Of a stretch of DNA of 64,000 nucleotides, positions 16,099 through 24,556 are shown one piece after another (the first letter of the stretch is position 1; each line of letters begins with the position of its first letter). The notes beneath the pieces are model-generated. The model was not told the origin of the DNA. It saw only the letters and a program-made list of their open reading frames with translations, and did no database searches. Made by a program: the position numbers and the translations under genes. This stretch comes from UBA4644 sp034933145 (GTDB lineage: Bacteria; Bacillota; Clostridia; Oscillospirales; Butyricicoccaceae), in NCBI GenBank assembly GCA_034933145.1, contig JAYFOA010000036.1, positions 1 to 64,000 of the forward strand, read 5' to 3'.

Positions 16099-16696
16099 TG
16101 AGCAGGACCTCCATCAATTCAGTAACCTTTTTGAAAAGGCCAAGCTCCTTCGCATATTTTGAAAGATTACTCAGGTTCATTTTATTGTCGGCAACATAGG
16201 CATGAATTGCTTTGTTGAAGGTCTCATTGTCAAGCCGTGTCCTATATTTAAAGCAGTCACAAATCGTGCGTTCCCTATCATAAATTGCAAGAGTAACACC
16301 ATTGAAATTTGCGGCCGTCTTTCCAAGCTCATAGTGTTCTTTTGGAATAAAATACGGCTTAAAATTAAAAGCGTCTGTTTTGAGCTTGGTCCGGGAGATC
16401 GTGCGCGGAACGGCAATCGTCCAGATTCGAGGGGAGAAGTCGCTGTAGCCATAGTGAAAGAGAGCAGATTCTACACATACAATTCCTTCGGGGATTAGTG
16501 ATGCAATAAGCTGCTCTTCTGAAATATCGGTATTATTGGCAAGCTGATAGTAGCCGTGACGGATGCGTTTGAGAAAGCCATCATTGGTAAGTGCACAAAC
16601 ATCGGATTTTGTCAGTCCGGCATTTAGAAAGACTGCTGTCTTCGCTATACCTCCAGCCGCTGAAAGCACCCGTTTTGCAATCTCCATTTTTGTCAT
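16091..16696 (-). CDS. abiEi: AbiEi antitoxin
   Basis: 201 residues. The N-terminal winged helix-turn-helix (MTKMEIAKRVLSAAGGIAKT, then FLNAGLTKSDVCALTNDGFL) and the C-terminal domain (SFTPRI-like SDFSPRIWTIAVPR, YDRERTICDCFKYR) are those of AbiEi/Rv2827c-type antitoxins. These proteins repress their own promoter cooperatively and block the toxin without stable contact. It lies directly upstream of, and overlaps, abiEii. A promoter 48 bases upstream (16744-16772) is the likely site of autorepression. Confidence 0.88.
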   Translation of the reverse strand: MTKMEIAKRVLSAAGGIAKTAVFLNAGLTKSDVCALTNDGFLKRIRHGYYQLANNTDISEEQLIASLIPEGIVCVESALFHYGYSDFSPRIWTIAVPRTISRTKLKTDAFNFKPYFIPKEHYELGKTAANFNGVTLAIYDRERTICDCFKYRTRLDNETFNKAIHAYVADNKMNLSNLSKYAKELGLFKKVTELMEVLLNG

Positions 16697-16743
16697 ACAT
16701 TCACCGACTTTTCACATACAGAATTTAAATGTGGTCGTTAATT

Positions 16744-16772
16744 AGTATAATACAGGTAAGCTTGGTTTGCAA
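16744..16772 (-). promoter_or_regulatory. abiE promoter
   Basis: On the minus strand, TTGCAA (16767-16772) and TATACT (16744-16749) are separated by 17 bases. It is the only good promoter between the mob remnant and abiEi. Confidence 0.55.
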
Positions 16773-16826
16773 TACTTTTTGCACACAGAATTACGAAAAG
16801 TAGAGTAGAAAGTTTGAATGAGCGTT

Positions 16827-16852
16827 GAGCGGCATCACATACGATGCCGCTC
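16827..16852 (-). terminator. 10-bp hairpin after the mob remnant
   Basis: GAGCGGCATC (16827-16836) pairs perfectly with GATGCCGCTC (16843-16852). The T-run is missing, so termination is uncertain. It could also be a factor-dependent or insulating hairpin. Confidence 0.4.
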
Positions 16853-16862
16853 AGCTCCGATG

Positions 16863-17912
16863 TTATGTATTCCGTTGTTGAACTCTTTCCCTCTGAAATA
16901 AGTGCCCTAAATTATATTTATCAATGACCGATTGATGCCATCGGAGCATACTTCGCAGCTCGACATTTTCTTTTTCAGCGGGTGTCTGTTTGAGCTTATT
17001 GCGCACGGATTTAAGTTCAAATAATTCGGCCTTTACCGCTTTCAACTCAGCTTTGACGGCGGTAAGTTCTTTTTTGAGAGCGTCTATTGTTGCCTTTGCT
17101 TCCTTTAAGAGCTTTCGCAGCTTACCTTCTTTCTTTTCCTGCGTCACATACTGCTGGGCTGCTGAGACCAACGTATTATAGTCTTTTCTTTCAATTGAAA
17201 CCTTGGATGTCAATGGGATTGGCTTAGCCTCAATCTGCTCAACTTTCTGAATAGATATCCTTTGATCCTTTAGTTTGTCGAGCGTTTGCTCCAGTTCGGC
17301 GACCTCCTGGGCCCGCTGCTCCCGTTTATACTCCAGAACACTCAAATGCTCCCTGTGCTCTTCCTTTTGTTCCCACTCGATACCGTGTTCCAGCATAACG
17401 GCAGCAAGGGCTTCTTTTTCTGACTGTACCCATCTGGCACGCTCTGTATCCGATCTGCCTCCTCCGACAATCCCTTGATCGGCCAGCGCCTGTTTCAGTG
17501 AAACACGAGTTGACAAGCCACGTTTGCTACCGGTAGTAAACGGAATGAAGTCGATGTGTAAATGCGGTGTAGCTTCATCCATGTGCAGGTGAGCAGAAAA
17601 TACATGAAGGTGTGGATTTCGTTTCTGAAAGTTTTGCATATACTGGTCGAGTATCTTTTTTGCAAGTTCTCCGTTTTCATCGACGACAGCCATATCGTCC
17701 TTGTTGCCGACTTGGAAGATGACTTCATAAAACGGCTTTTCCTGATCACCGGAGTAGATTTTTTCGTAGTAATTATCAATCTTTCGATCTTTGCGAGTTT
17801 GTTTAGCGTTATATGCTGTCAACGCCTCATCGAACAATTCATGGTAGGCTTGTTTAATAGGTGTGTGGCAATATTCAATGTTTAGATGCGTTCTGGTCGG
17901 ATCAACGTTTTC
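16863..17912 (-). pseudogene. MobV/Pre-type relaxase, N-terminus lost
   Basis: The frame shows THLNIEYCHTPIKQAY, then the histidine motif HLHMDEATPHLHIDF that binds the metal in Mob_Pre relaxases, and a long C-terminal coiled coil rich in Lys/Glu (about 180-300). A relaxase nicks oriT to start conjugative mobilisation. The usual first ~40 residues, including the first relaxase motif, are missing. Upstream the frame runs directly into the truncated repA-like gene without any ATG/GTG, and the first possible start is a TTG at 17837. The junction at about 17912-17925 looks like a deletion that removed the repA 3' part and the mob 5' part. Activity is unlikely, although the HUH site itself is intact. 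Confidence 0.75.
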
Positions 17913-17914
17913 AG

Positions 17915-18322
17915 CTAATCGTCTTCCAGTGCCAGATATAATACCGTGCCTTTATGTATTTCGTAATCCCAGAGTTTAATCCCCATGCTGACATGGTAAG
18001 CAATTTGTGCTACCAGAAATGACTTGCCTACTTTGGGTGCTCCAGCCAGCAGGTACGTTCCAGCACAGAGCAGACCGTCGATGATGGGCGGTCTGCTCTG
18101 ATAGACATTCTCGTAGAGATCATTCATGGATACCGTGTGAAGATATGCGGGATCATTCAAACGGCGCATCATCCGTTGCATTTCATCAAAACTTTTCTTT
18201 GTCTCATTGACTTCCGAAGCATCGTCCGTTATACTCTGTTCAGTTGAATTAGAAAGCGGCTGCATCACATCTGCGCCAACAGATGGAACCGGTGCAGTCG
18301 TTTTTTCATTTGTCTCCGGCAT
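17915..18322 (-). pseudogene. RepA-like P-loop ATPase (AAA_25), truncated by deletion
   Basis: 135 residues. After a 70-residue N-terminal part the Walker A motif GAPKVGKSFLVAQIAYHVS is intact. The frame then ends at LYLALEDD followed by a stop, just where family members continue with another ~200 residues holding Walker B and the hexamer interface. The family (DnaB/RecA-like RepA) is encoded by small plasmids and mobilisable elements for replication. Loss of the rest suggests no function. It starts at 18322 behind GGAGGCG and overlaps the Xis-like gene. Confidence 0.7.
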
Positions 18323-18515
18323 TTTGCTCGCCTCCGGGTATTTGAAAACCGTAGAATTTTTGCTTAAAATACTGGGCAGGACATTTGCCGGCTACGGTGA
18401 GATAGCCCTGTTTTTTCAGCTCTTTGTTCATTTCTCGGACGAGCTGATAGGACTTGCTACGACTTATGCCCATGATCTCCGCTACTTCCGTTGCTGTTAT
18501 AAATTGCGCTTTCAT
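18306..18515 (-). CDS. Xis-like / HTH_17 DNA-binding protein
   Basis: 69 residues. Residues 1-45 are a winged helix-turn-helix of the MerR/excisionase type (FITATEVAEIMGISRSKSYQ, LVREMNKELKKQG). In integrative elements such proteins direct the integrase towards excision. It lies first in the leftward operon (before repA and mob) under the consensus promoter at 18613-18641. Start has GGAGG. Confidence 0.75.
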   Translation of the reverse strand: MKAQFITATEVAEIMGISRSKSYQLVREMNKELKKQGYLTVAGKCPAQYFKQKFYGFQIPGGEQNAGDK

Positions 18516-18593
18516 AGAACCTCCTGTGATTTTATATTTGCCTCACAGTACGTATTACCTATTCGCCTTCCTTTCTCTATTTCCTTAAAATAC

Positions 18594-18606
18594 GTACTTT
18601 AAGTAC
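18594..18606. promoter_or_regulatory. Palindromic operator at the leftward promoter
   Basis: GTACTT-T-AAGTAC is a perfect 6+6 palindrome at the predicted start of the leftward transcript. Related half-sites (TACGTA or TATGTACTTG) occur at 18548-18556 and 18660-18669, the latter touching the -35 of the XRE gene. The adjacent repressor probably binds here and controls both directions. Confidence 0.5.
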
Positions 18607-18612
18607 ATATTT

Positions 18613-18641
18613 ATTATATGCATAATACGTGCGCTTGTCAA
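18613..18641 (-). promoter_or_regulatory. Consensus promoter for xis-repA-mob
   Basis: On the minus strand TTGACA (18636-18641), 17 bases, TATAAT (18613-18618): a full consensus match. Such a strong promoter suggests tight repression by the neighbouring XRE protein. Confidence 0.75.
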
Positions 18642-18666
18642 TACTATTCAGAATAAAAATATGTAC

Positions 18667-18695
18667 TTGTAATATGCTTTTACTTGTGATATGAT
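18667..18695 (+). promoter_or_regulatory. Promoter of the XRE gene
   Basis: TTGTAA (18667-18672), 17 bases, TATGAT (18690-18695), followed by GAGGTGA and the ATG at 18716. Confidence 0.55.
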
Positions 18696-18715
18696 ATGGA
18701 CGAGGTGAATCAAAC

Positions 18716-19321
18716 ATGGACAATTTTGATTATCCCGCAATCGGGCAGCGAATTAAACTGCTGCGAAAAAGAAAAGGCCTCAACCAGACGGAACTGGCAA
18801 AGCTTCTTGGAAAATCTCTCCGTACTGTGCAGAAATACGAGACAGGAGAAATTGAGGTCTCTGTTGCCGTTGTCAACCAGATGGCGGATATATTGGATTC
18901 GACCTCTACCTATATTCTTGGCTATGAATCCAGTAACACAAATATCCGAAGTCTGGCAGACGTTATGGATTTCCTCTTTAAACTGGAAACTGTCGCAGGT
19001 ATCGACTTTAAAATCAATGTTGAAAAACCACCCCGCAGCAAGCAATGGGAGTGTTCGATTGCCTTCGATGGAAAGAATGTAGACGCAGACTTTAATACTG
19101 ACCTGTGTCTCTTCCTGGAACAGTGGGAGGAGCAGCGCGAGGATATCCGTTCGTTTGCCTCTTCACAGGAAGCCTATAAGAAGTGGAAGGAACAGACTCT
19201 CGCATACTATGCAGCTACTTCTGTCACATGTCAGGAGCCGAAGGAACTGGACAAGGAGACAAGAATCGCCAGGCGAAACGAGTTTCTGGCGAAATCTTAT
19301 GATAGCACTGAAAGTGATTAA
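18716..19321 (+). CDS. XRE-family repressor of the element
   Basis: 201 residues. Residues 8-62 form the Cro/CI helix-turn-helix (IGQRIKLLRKRKGLNQTELA, LGKSLRTVQKYETGEIEVS). The rest (about 75-200) is an unrecognised acidic domain, probably for dimerisation or signal sensing. It is divergent from xis and followed after 36 bases by the integrase, the usual place of an element's repressor. It probably binds the palindromes between the two promoters. Confidence 0.8.
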   Translation: MDNFDYPAIGQRIKLLRKRKGLNQTELAKLLGKSLRTVQKYETGEIEVSVAVVNQMADILDSTSTYILGYESSNTNIRSLADVMDFLFKLETVAGIDFKINVEKPPRSKQWECSIAFDGKNVDADFNTDLCLFLEQWEEQREDIRSFASSQEAYKKWKEQTLAYYAATSVTCQEPKELDKETRIARRNEFLAKSYDSTESD

Positions 19322-19357
19322 CCCATAAAAGCCTGATTCTGGATGGAAGGAGGTACT

Positions 19358-20437
19358 ATGTCAGTAACAAAAGACGGCGATACTGGTCGCTGGATGTCTC
19401 AGGTCCGTGTAACGGATTGGACAGGCAAAACCATTCATAAAAAGAAAAGGGGCTTCCAAACAAAGAAGGAAGCCACACAGTGGGAACGAGATTTCATCAG
19501 TCAGTCAACCGGCAGTCTTGGGATGACATTTAAGGATTTCATTGAACTTTATATGAAGGATATGGAACAGAGATTGAAGCCTTCGACGGTTGTCAATAAA
19601 AGATGGATGATTGATCTAAAGGTAACACCCTTCTTCGGAAAGATTCCTCTGCAGGAGATCAAGCCCACAGATATTCGCAAATGGCAGAACAGTTTGACCG
19701 GCTATCGGGATGAAAGTGGACATGCTTATTCTCAAACCTATCTCAAGACCATCAACAATCAAATTACGGCAATCTTCAACTACGCGGTGAAGTATTATGG
19801 TCTAAAAGAAAATCCCTGCCATAAGGCAGGGGGCATGGGAAAGAAAAAGGCTGATGAGATGCTTTTCTGGACGAAGGACGAGTTCAACACTTTTATTGAG
19901 AGTATCAAAGACAGACCTGCCAGCTACACAATCTTCATGACCATGTATTACACAGGTATCCGTGAAGGCGAACTGTTGGCTCTTACTCCGGCAGATATCG
20001 ACTACGAGAAGAAAACACTAACGATCAACAAAAGCTACCAGCGGCTGAACGGAGAGGATGTAATAACCTCCCCGAAAACGCCCAAGAGCAACCGCGCACT
20101 TCCCATTCCCGACGGGCTGTGCAGCTGCCTGAAGGAGTATATGTCCCATTGCTACGAGCTGCAAAAGGACGACCGACTCTTTCCCTATACTAAGAGTTTC
20201 CTGTATCACGAAATGGAGCATGGGTGTAAAGTTTCCGGGGTAAAAAGGATCAGGGTGCACGATATTCGTCACAGCCACGCCAGTCTATTGGTGGAAATGG
20301 GATTTTCGCCGCTACTCATAGCGGAGCGGCTCGGTCATGAAAAGGTACAGACCACGATGGACACATACAGCCACTTGTACCCAAATAAGCAAGTCGAAGT
20401 AGCCAGAAAGCTTGATGGCATCATGCCGGAGGGCTGA
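19358..20437 (+). CDS. int: Tyrosine recombinase / integrase
   Basis: 359 residues from ATG 19358, chosen because GGAGG lies 4 bases upstream; an upstream ATG at 19343 lacks one. The N-terminal arm-binding domain (WMSQVRVTDWTGK, KRGFQTKKEATQWE) precedes the core-binding SAM-like domain (TFKDFIELYMKDME) and the catalytic domain. Catalytic residues are Arg in TGIREGELLAL, His-x-x-Arg in HDIRHSHASLL, His in GHEKVQTTMDTY and the nucleophile Tyr in YSHLY. It integrates and excises the element at guaA by site-specific recombination. It lies next to the right att site, with arm repeats directly after its stop. Confidence 0.93.
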   Translation: MSVTKDGDTGRWMSQVRVTDWTGKTIHKKKRGFQTKKEATQWERDFISQSTGSLGMTFKDFIELYMKDMEQRLKPSTVVNKRWMIDLKVTPFFGKIPLQEIKPTDIRKWQNSLTGYRDESGHAYSQTYLKTINNQITAIFNYAVKYYGLKENPCHKAGGMGKKKADEMLFWTKDEFNTFIESIKDRPASYTIFMTMYYTGIREGELLALTPADIDYEKKTLTINKSYQRLNGEDVITSPKTPKSNRALPIPDGLCSCLKEYMSHCYELQKDDRLFPYTKSFLYHEMEHGCKVSGVKRIRVHDIRHSHASLLVEMGFSPLLIAERLGHEKVQTTMDTYSHLYPNKQVEVARKLDGIMPEG

Positions 20438-20438
20438 T

Positions 20439-20477
20439 GGCTACAAAAAAGCAGCTCGATGTAGCCAATTTGTAGCC
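20439..20477. repeat. Right integrase arm-type sites
   Basis: GGCTACAA at 20439-20446, ATGTAGCC at 20459-20466 and TTGTAGCC at 20470-20477 match the octamers at the left end (11674-11692). Confidence 0.6.
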
Positions 20478-20502
20478 GCAATAAACGAAGAGTCCCGAAA
20501 AA

Positions 20503-20518
20503 CCTTGATAAATCAAGG
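20503..20518 (-). terminator. Island-borne terminator now serving guaA
   Basis: CCTTGAT/ATCAAGG pair with a 2-base loop and are followed on the minus strand by TTTTTC. An outer GAGTCC/GGACTC pair extends the stem. It lies 30 bases past the guaA stop and would replace the terminator displaced to 11514-11556. Confidence 0.55.
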
Positions 20519-20547
20519 CTCTTCAGGACTCAGAAATACAAAAAATA

Positions 20548-20559
20548 TTATTCCCACTC
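20548..20559. repeat. Right attachment site within guaA
   Basis: TTATTCCCACTC equals 11561-11572 and encodes, on the minus strand, the last residues VEWE-stop of GuaA, so the gene stays intact after integration. Confidence 0.8.
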
Positions 20560-22086
20560 GACGGTTGCGGGCGGCTTTCCGGTTACATCATATACAATAC
20601 GATTAATATGCTTGACCTCGTTGACGATCCGGCGGCTCACTTTGTCCAGCAGCTCATAGGGCAGTCGCACGAAGTTCGCCGTCATGAAGTCCTGCGTCTC
20701 CACTGCGCGCAGCGCGAGAGTATAATCATAGGTGCGTTCATCCCCCATGACGCCTACGCTTCGTAGGTTGGTCAGCACTGCAAAATACTGGTCAGGCAGT
20801 TTTTCCAGCTCCGCTGCGGCGACTTCCTCCCGGAAGATCCAGTCGGCCTCACGGAGAATATCCAGCTTTTCCTTTGTCACCTCACCGATTACGCGGATGG
20901 CCAGGCCCGGTCCCGGAAATGGCTGGCGGCGCACCAGCTCCTCCGGCAGGCCAAGCTCGGTGCCCAGGGTGCGCACCTCGTCCTTGAACAGCCGGCGCAG
21001 CGGTTCGACGATCTCGCGGAAATCCACGTGTTCCGGCAGGCCACCCACATTATGATGGCTTTTAATGACGGCTGCTTCTCCGACGCCGCTTTCCACCACA
21101 TCGGGATAGATGGTCCCCTGCGCCAGAAAATCCACTTTGCCGAGTTTCTTTGACTCCGCCTCGAAAACACGGATAAACTCTTCGCCGATGATCTTCCGCT
21201 TCCGCTCCGGGTCGGTTACCCCAGCCAGCTTATTATGGAAGCGTTCCTGCGCATCGACACGAATGAAATTGAGTCCTTCCAGACGGTGCATGGCGCTTTC
21301 GACCTGGTCGCCCTCATTCTTGCGCAGCAGGCCGTGATCCACGAAAATACAAGTCAGGCGGTCACCTACTGCCCGGTGCAGCAGCGCGGCCGCCACCGAG
21401 CTGTCCACGCCGCCGGAGAGCGCCAACAGAACACGGCCGGTGCCGATCTTTGCCTTCAGTTCCTCCACCGCCTGGGGCACGTAGGCGGCCATATGCCAGT
21501 CAGCCTGCAGGCCGCAGACCCAGAAAAGGAAGTTCTGAAGGATCTTTTTTCCATAAACGGTATGCAGAACTTCGGGATGAAATTGCACACCATAAAGCTT
21601 GTGCTGTGAGTCTTCAATTGCGGCAAAGGGACAGCCGGGCGTCCGTGCCGTAGCCCGGAAGCCGGGGGAAAGCGCCTCTACCTCCACCCCATGGCTCATC
21701 CAACAGACGCTGGATTCCTCCACACCGGAAAATAATGGGCTTTCACCGTCGTGCGTAAGCTCCACCTTTCCATATTCCCGGGTCTCTGCCCCGCGGCAGC
21801 TGCCCCCCAGCAGATAGGTCATCAGCTGCTGACCGTAGCAGATGCCCAGAACCGGCACGCCTAATTCAAAAATTCCCTTGTCGGGGATCGGCGCACCCGG
21901 CGCAAAAACCGTCGCCGGCCCACCGGTCAGGATGATGCCGCCCGGCGCAAAGGCGCGAATACGCTCCAAAGAAGCGCTGTACGGCATGATTTCACAATAA
22001 ACGCCGCATTCACGGACACGGCGGGCAATCAACAGGTTATACTGGCCGCCGAAGTCGATGACCAACACGCGGTTTTGTTTTTCCAC
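20548..22086 (-). CDS. guaA: GMP synthase (glutamine-hydrolysing)
   Basis: 512 residues, full length. Residues 1-195 are the class I glutamine amidotransferase with the nucleophile Cys in LGICYGQQLM and the His/Glu pair in QFHPEV. Residues 200-390 are the ATP pyrophosphatase with the P-loop LALSGGVDSSV. The C-terminal dimerisation domain ends in PPATVEWE. It converts XMP to GMP with ATP and glutamine. The ATG at 22086 follows GAGGAGG. The end of the gene is the attachment site of the island at 11561-20559, and its C-terminal codons are preserved. No operon partner is adjacent. Confidence 0.97.
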   Translation of the reverse strand: MEKQNRVLVIDFGGQYNLLIARRVRECGVYCEIMPYSASLERIRAFAPGGIILTGGPATVFAPGAPIPDKGIFELGVPVLGICYGQQLMTYLLGGSCRGAETREYGKVELTHDGESPLFSGVEESSVCWMSHGVEVEALSPGFRATARTPGCPFAAIEDSQHKLYGVQFHPEVLHTVYGKKILQNFLFWVCGLQADWHMAAYVPQAVEELKAKIGTGRVLLALSGGVDSSVAAALLHRAVGDRLTCIFVDHGLLRKNEGDQVESAMHRLEGLNFIRVDAQERFHNKLAGVTDPERKRKIIGEEFIRVFEAESKKLGKVDFLAQGTIYPDVVESGVGEAAVIKSHHNVGGLPEHVDFREIVEPLRRLFKDEVRTLGTELGLPEELVRRQPFPGPGLAIRVIGEVTKEKLDILREADWIFREEVAAAELEKLPDQYFAVLTNLRSVGVMGDERTYDYTLALRAVETQDFMTANFVRLPYELLDKVSRRIVNEVKHINRIVYDVTGKPPATVEWE

Positions 22087-22240
22087 GGGATGTCCTCCTC
22101 ATGTATATTTTGAATGTAAATATTTTGACACAAACAGCAAAAAATAGCAACTGTTTCCGCACAGAATAATAAACGCGATGCGTTGAAAAATATGTACGAA
22201 CAACACAAATCAATTTCTGTAAAACAAGGAGGAGTCCCCT

Positions 22241-23569
22241 TTGAAGCGTTATGTAAAACATTCCATCGCCGGCACCGCGGTCGCCCTCAGCATCCTGATG
22301 CTGTTATCCGCTTTTACGCCGGTTCGGGCCCTGTTTGGCAAGAGCGACGAACTCAGCGCCGTCTCCGCCTTCGGAAAGTCCGATGTCACAGGCACCACGA
22401 TCTCCTTTACCGCTGAGGATTTCAGCTCCCGCGTCTCCGGAAAGGAAAAGCTCTCCGCTATCGTGATCTCCAATCTGCCGGAAACCGGCAAACTCCGTCT
22501 GGCCGGACGGGAGCTCCTGCGCGGGGAAGCGGTGGATGCAGAACAGTTCTCCACGCTTTCCTATGTCCCTGCCGAAGGAGAGACCGAAGTCCACACCTGC
22601 TTTGAATTTATCCCCGTGTTCAGCAAATCAGGCGCGGCTGCGGAAGTGGTCACCGTCTCCCTCAACCTGAGCGAGATCGCAAACTCCGCCCCCGTGGCGC
22701 ATGACCTCTCCCTGCCCACCTATACCGGCGTGACCCTCTGCGGCGATTTCAGCGCTACCGATGCGGACGGCGACGCATGCACCTTTGAAATCACCGCCCA
22801 GCCCCGGCGCGGCACAGCGGAAACCAGCGGCAACTGCTTTGCCTATACGCCCACTGCCGGAAAGACCGGAGAGGACAGCTTCCAGTACACCGCAATCGAC
22901 GCATACGGCAACGTCTCTGCCCCCGCCACTGTCACTGTGGATGTACAGAAGCGCCCCGACAAAGAAACCTTCGTCTATACCGACATGGAAAACAGCCCCG
23001 CCCACTATGCCGCCTTGTCGCTTCGTGATGCCGGAGTTCTCTGCGGCGAAACCATCGGCGGCGAAAACTTTCTTTATCCTGAAAAGACCGTCACCCGTGC
23101 GGAATTCGTGGCGCTTGTAGCAGCCGTGACAGAGCTGGCGCTGCCCACCGCCTCGGTCGGTACCGGCCTCTCCGACGACGCCGCGATCCCCACCTGGGCA
23201 CAGCCCTATGTAGCGGCTGCCATTACCAGCGGTGTGGTCTGTGGTGAGCAGGACGGCAGCGGCAACCGGATCTTCCGTGCCAAGGATTCCATCACCCGGG
23301 CGGAAGCCGCCGCCATCATGAACCGGGCCCTCGATCTGCCGGACGACGGCCGCGAAATGGCCTTTGCCGACACGCAAAATGTACCTGCCTGGGCAGCTCA
23401 ATATATGGTGAACACTACCGCCGTACAGGTGCTGCCCGTATTCTCAGACAATACCGTTCGCTGCGGCGCTGCCGTCACCCGCGAGGATGCCGTGCAAATG
23501 CTCTATCAGATGCTGAACTATCAGGAAGGCACTAAGCCCTCCGGGCTCTTCGGCATCTTCGGAAAATAA
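22241..23569 (+). CDS. Surface protein with cadherin/Ig-like and three SLH domains
   Basis: 442 residues from a TTG start at 22241, which has GGAGGAG 7 bases upstream; no in-frame ATG precedes the signal. A signal peptide covers residues 1-~30 (VALSILMLLSAFTPVRA). Residues ~150-240 contain a bacterial Ig/cadherin-type repeat (SATDADGDACTFEITAQP, TGEDSFQYTAIDAYGN). Three S-layer homology domains follow (about 247-300, 310-370 and 375-435) with two TRAE motifs and one TRED. SLH domains bind secondary cell-wall polymers outside the wall, so it is a wall-anchored surface protein. It is divergent from guaA and ends in a strong terminator. Confidence 0.87.
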   Translation: MKRYVKHSIAGTAVALSILMLLSAFTPVRALFGKSDELSAVSAFGKSDVTGTTISFTAEDFSSRVSGKEKLSAIVISNLPETGKLRLAGRELLRGEAVDAEQFSTLSYVPAEGETEVHTCFEFIPVFSKSGAAAEVVTVSLNLSEIANSAPVAHDLSLPTYTGVTLCGDFSATDADGDACTFEITAQPRRGTAETSGNCFAYTPTAGKTGEDSFQYTAIDAYGNVSAPATVTVDVQKRPDKETFVYTDMENSPAHYAALSLRDAGVLCGETIGGENFLYPEKTVTRAEFVALVAAVTELALPTASVGTGLSDDAAIPTWAQPYVAAAITSGVVCGEQDGSGNRIFRAKDSITRAEAAAIMNRALDLPDDGREMAFADTQNVPAWAAQYMVNTTAVQVLPVFSDNTVRCGAAVTREDAVQMLYQMLNYQEGTKPSGLFGIFGK

Positions 23570-23582
23570 TATCCGAAAAGGC

Positions 23583-23615
23583 AAGCCACGCCGCATTTAT
23601 GCGGCGTGGCTTTTT
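23583..23615 (+). terminator. Terminator of the SLH gene
   Basis: AAGCCACGCCGCAT and ATGCGGCGTGGCTT form a 14-bp stem with a 2-base loop, followed by TTT. Confidence 0.85.
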
Positions 23616-23633
23616 CATTCAATCCTGCAGTTT

Positions 23634-24002
23634 CTATTTCGTGGCTTTCTCTCTCTCTAATTCTTCCCGCAGCTTTTTAGACAGTCTGTGCACCACGGTC
23701 TCGTAGGAATGATCGGCCATCGCATAGAGTTCTTCGTCGGGCACCGCGGCCGAAAACATCACCGTATTGAAATATGGCTGCTGCACCGGCGGGCAGTGAT
23801 AGCCCCGCGTCACCGTACCGGGATATAGATCACGCCAAAACATGCCCGCCTCCACAGTACAGCTGAATGTTGCCTTGTCCTCATAAACCTGTGCAAACAG
23901 ACGATTTTTCACCTTGACGCACACCGGCATATCGCCAAAAGGAAAGCATACATATGCACCTGGTTTTGACAAACAGTAATCCAAAATTCTGTCGTCGGTC
24001 AT
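23634..24002 (-). CDS. MmcQ/YjbR family protein
   Basis: 122 residues. The DUF419/YjbR pattern is clear: ILDYCLSKPGAYVCFPFGD at the start (the P-x-[AT]-x2-x-[YF]PF signature), VCVKVKNRLFAQVYED, then a C-terminal MADHSYETVVHRLSKK helix. The family has a CyaY-like double-wing DNA-binding fold; the role is not known. The next gene upstream ends 6 bases away in the same direction, so they share a transcript. Confidence 0.8.
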   Translation of the reverse strand: MTDDRILDYCLSKPGAYVCFPFGDMPVCVKVKNRLFAQVYEDKATFSCTVEAGMFWRDLYPGTVTRGYHCPPVQQPYFNTVMFSAAVPDEELYAMADHSYETVVHRLSKKLREELEREKATK

Positions 24003-24008
24003 GCAGGG

Positions 24009-24518
24009 TCACCGTACGTGATATCCATTGTAAAACGCCTTTTGCGGTTCCCAGCGATCTTTTGGGACAGGCGGCTTTGCCGGATAGCCTGCGGCAACGA
24101 CAGCAAAGGGCCTGACCGTCTCCGGAAGACCGAATAGCCCCGACACCTTTTCCATCCGCTCCTGAAGCGGCGCAATCCCCAGCCAGACCGCGCCAAGGCC
24201 CAGATGAACCGCCTCCAGAAGCAGATTCTGTGTACAGGCAGCTAGATCCTGTTCCCAGAAGTCGGGATAATCCATTCCGGACAGGTCGCCCAAAACGACG
24301 ACTGCCAACGGCGCGTTGGCCGCGCAGCCGGCATAGGGAGATACCCGCGACAGCTCTTCGAGCAAACGGCGTTCCGTCACAGCGATCAGCCGCCACTCCC
24401 TCTGGTTCCCGGCCGAGGGCGCGGCCATAGCCGCACGAAGCAGCAGCTCCACCTTTTCAGGCTCCACCGGCTGGTCCAGAAATGTACGCACACTGCGCCG
24501 CTCAAAAATCTCTTCCAT
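24009..24518 (-). CDS. Nitroreductase family protein
   Basis: 169 residues, the short form of the family. FERRSVRTFLDQPVEPEKVE at the start is the FMN phosphate-binding RRSxR motif; AAMAAPSAGNQREWRLIAV is the second conserved segment, and GLGAVWLGIAP is the third. It probably binds FMN and reduces nitro, quinone or related compounds with NAD(P)H. It lies upstream of and close to the MmcQ-like gene. Confidence 0.88.
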   Translation of the reverse strand: MEEIFERRSVRTFLDQPVEPEKVELLLRAAMAAPSAGNQREWRLIAVTERRLLEELSRVSPYAGCAANAPLAVVVLGDLSGMDYPDFWEQDLAACTQNLLLEAVHLGLGAVWLGIAPLQERMEKVSGLFGLPETVRPFAVVAAGYPAKPPVPKDRWEPQKAFYNGYHVR

Positions 24519-24556
24519 CTATGGTTGCCTCCGTTTTCGTCTGATGTAAAGGGCAT

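Larger units (their letters stand above)
11561..20559. mobile_element. Integrative element in the 3' end of guaA, ~9 kb, carrying defence genes
   Basis: The element is flanked by a 12-bp direct repeat (TTATTCCCACTC) at 11561-11572 and 20548-20559. The right copy is the last codons of guaA. A tyrosine integrase lies next to the right end, as usual for elements that target this gene; guaA is a known hot spot for genomic islands. Arm-type repeats (TTGTAGCC or its complement) occur near both ends. Cargo is, from right to left: integrase, XRE repressor, Xis-like protein, repA and mob remnants fused by a deletion, AbiEi/AbiEii, methyltransferase, ATPase and HNH nuclease. With mob and repA broken, the element probably cannot transfer alone, but excision may still work. 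Confidence 0.85.
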
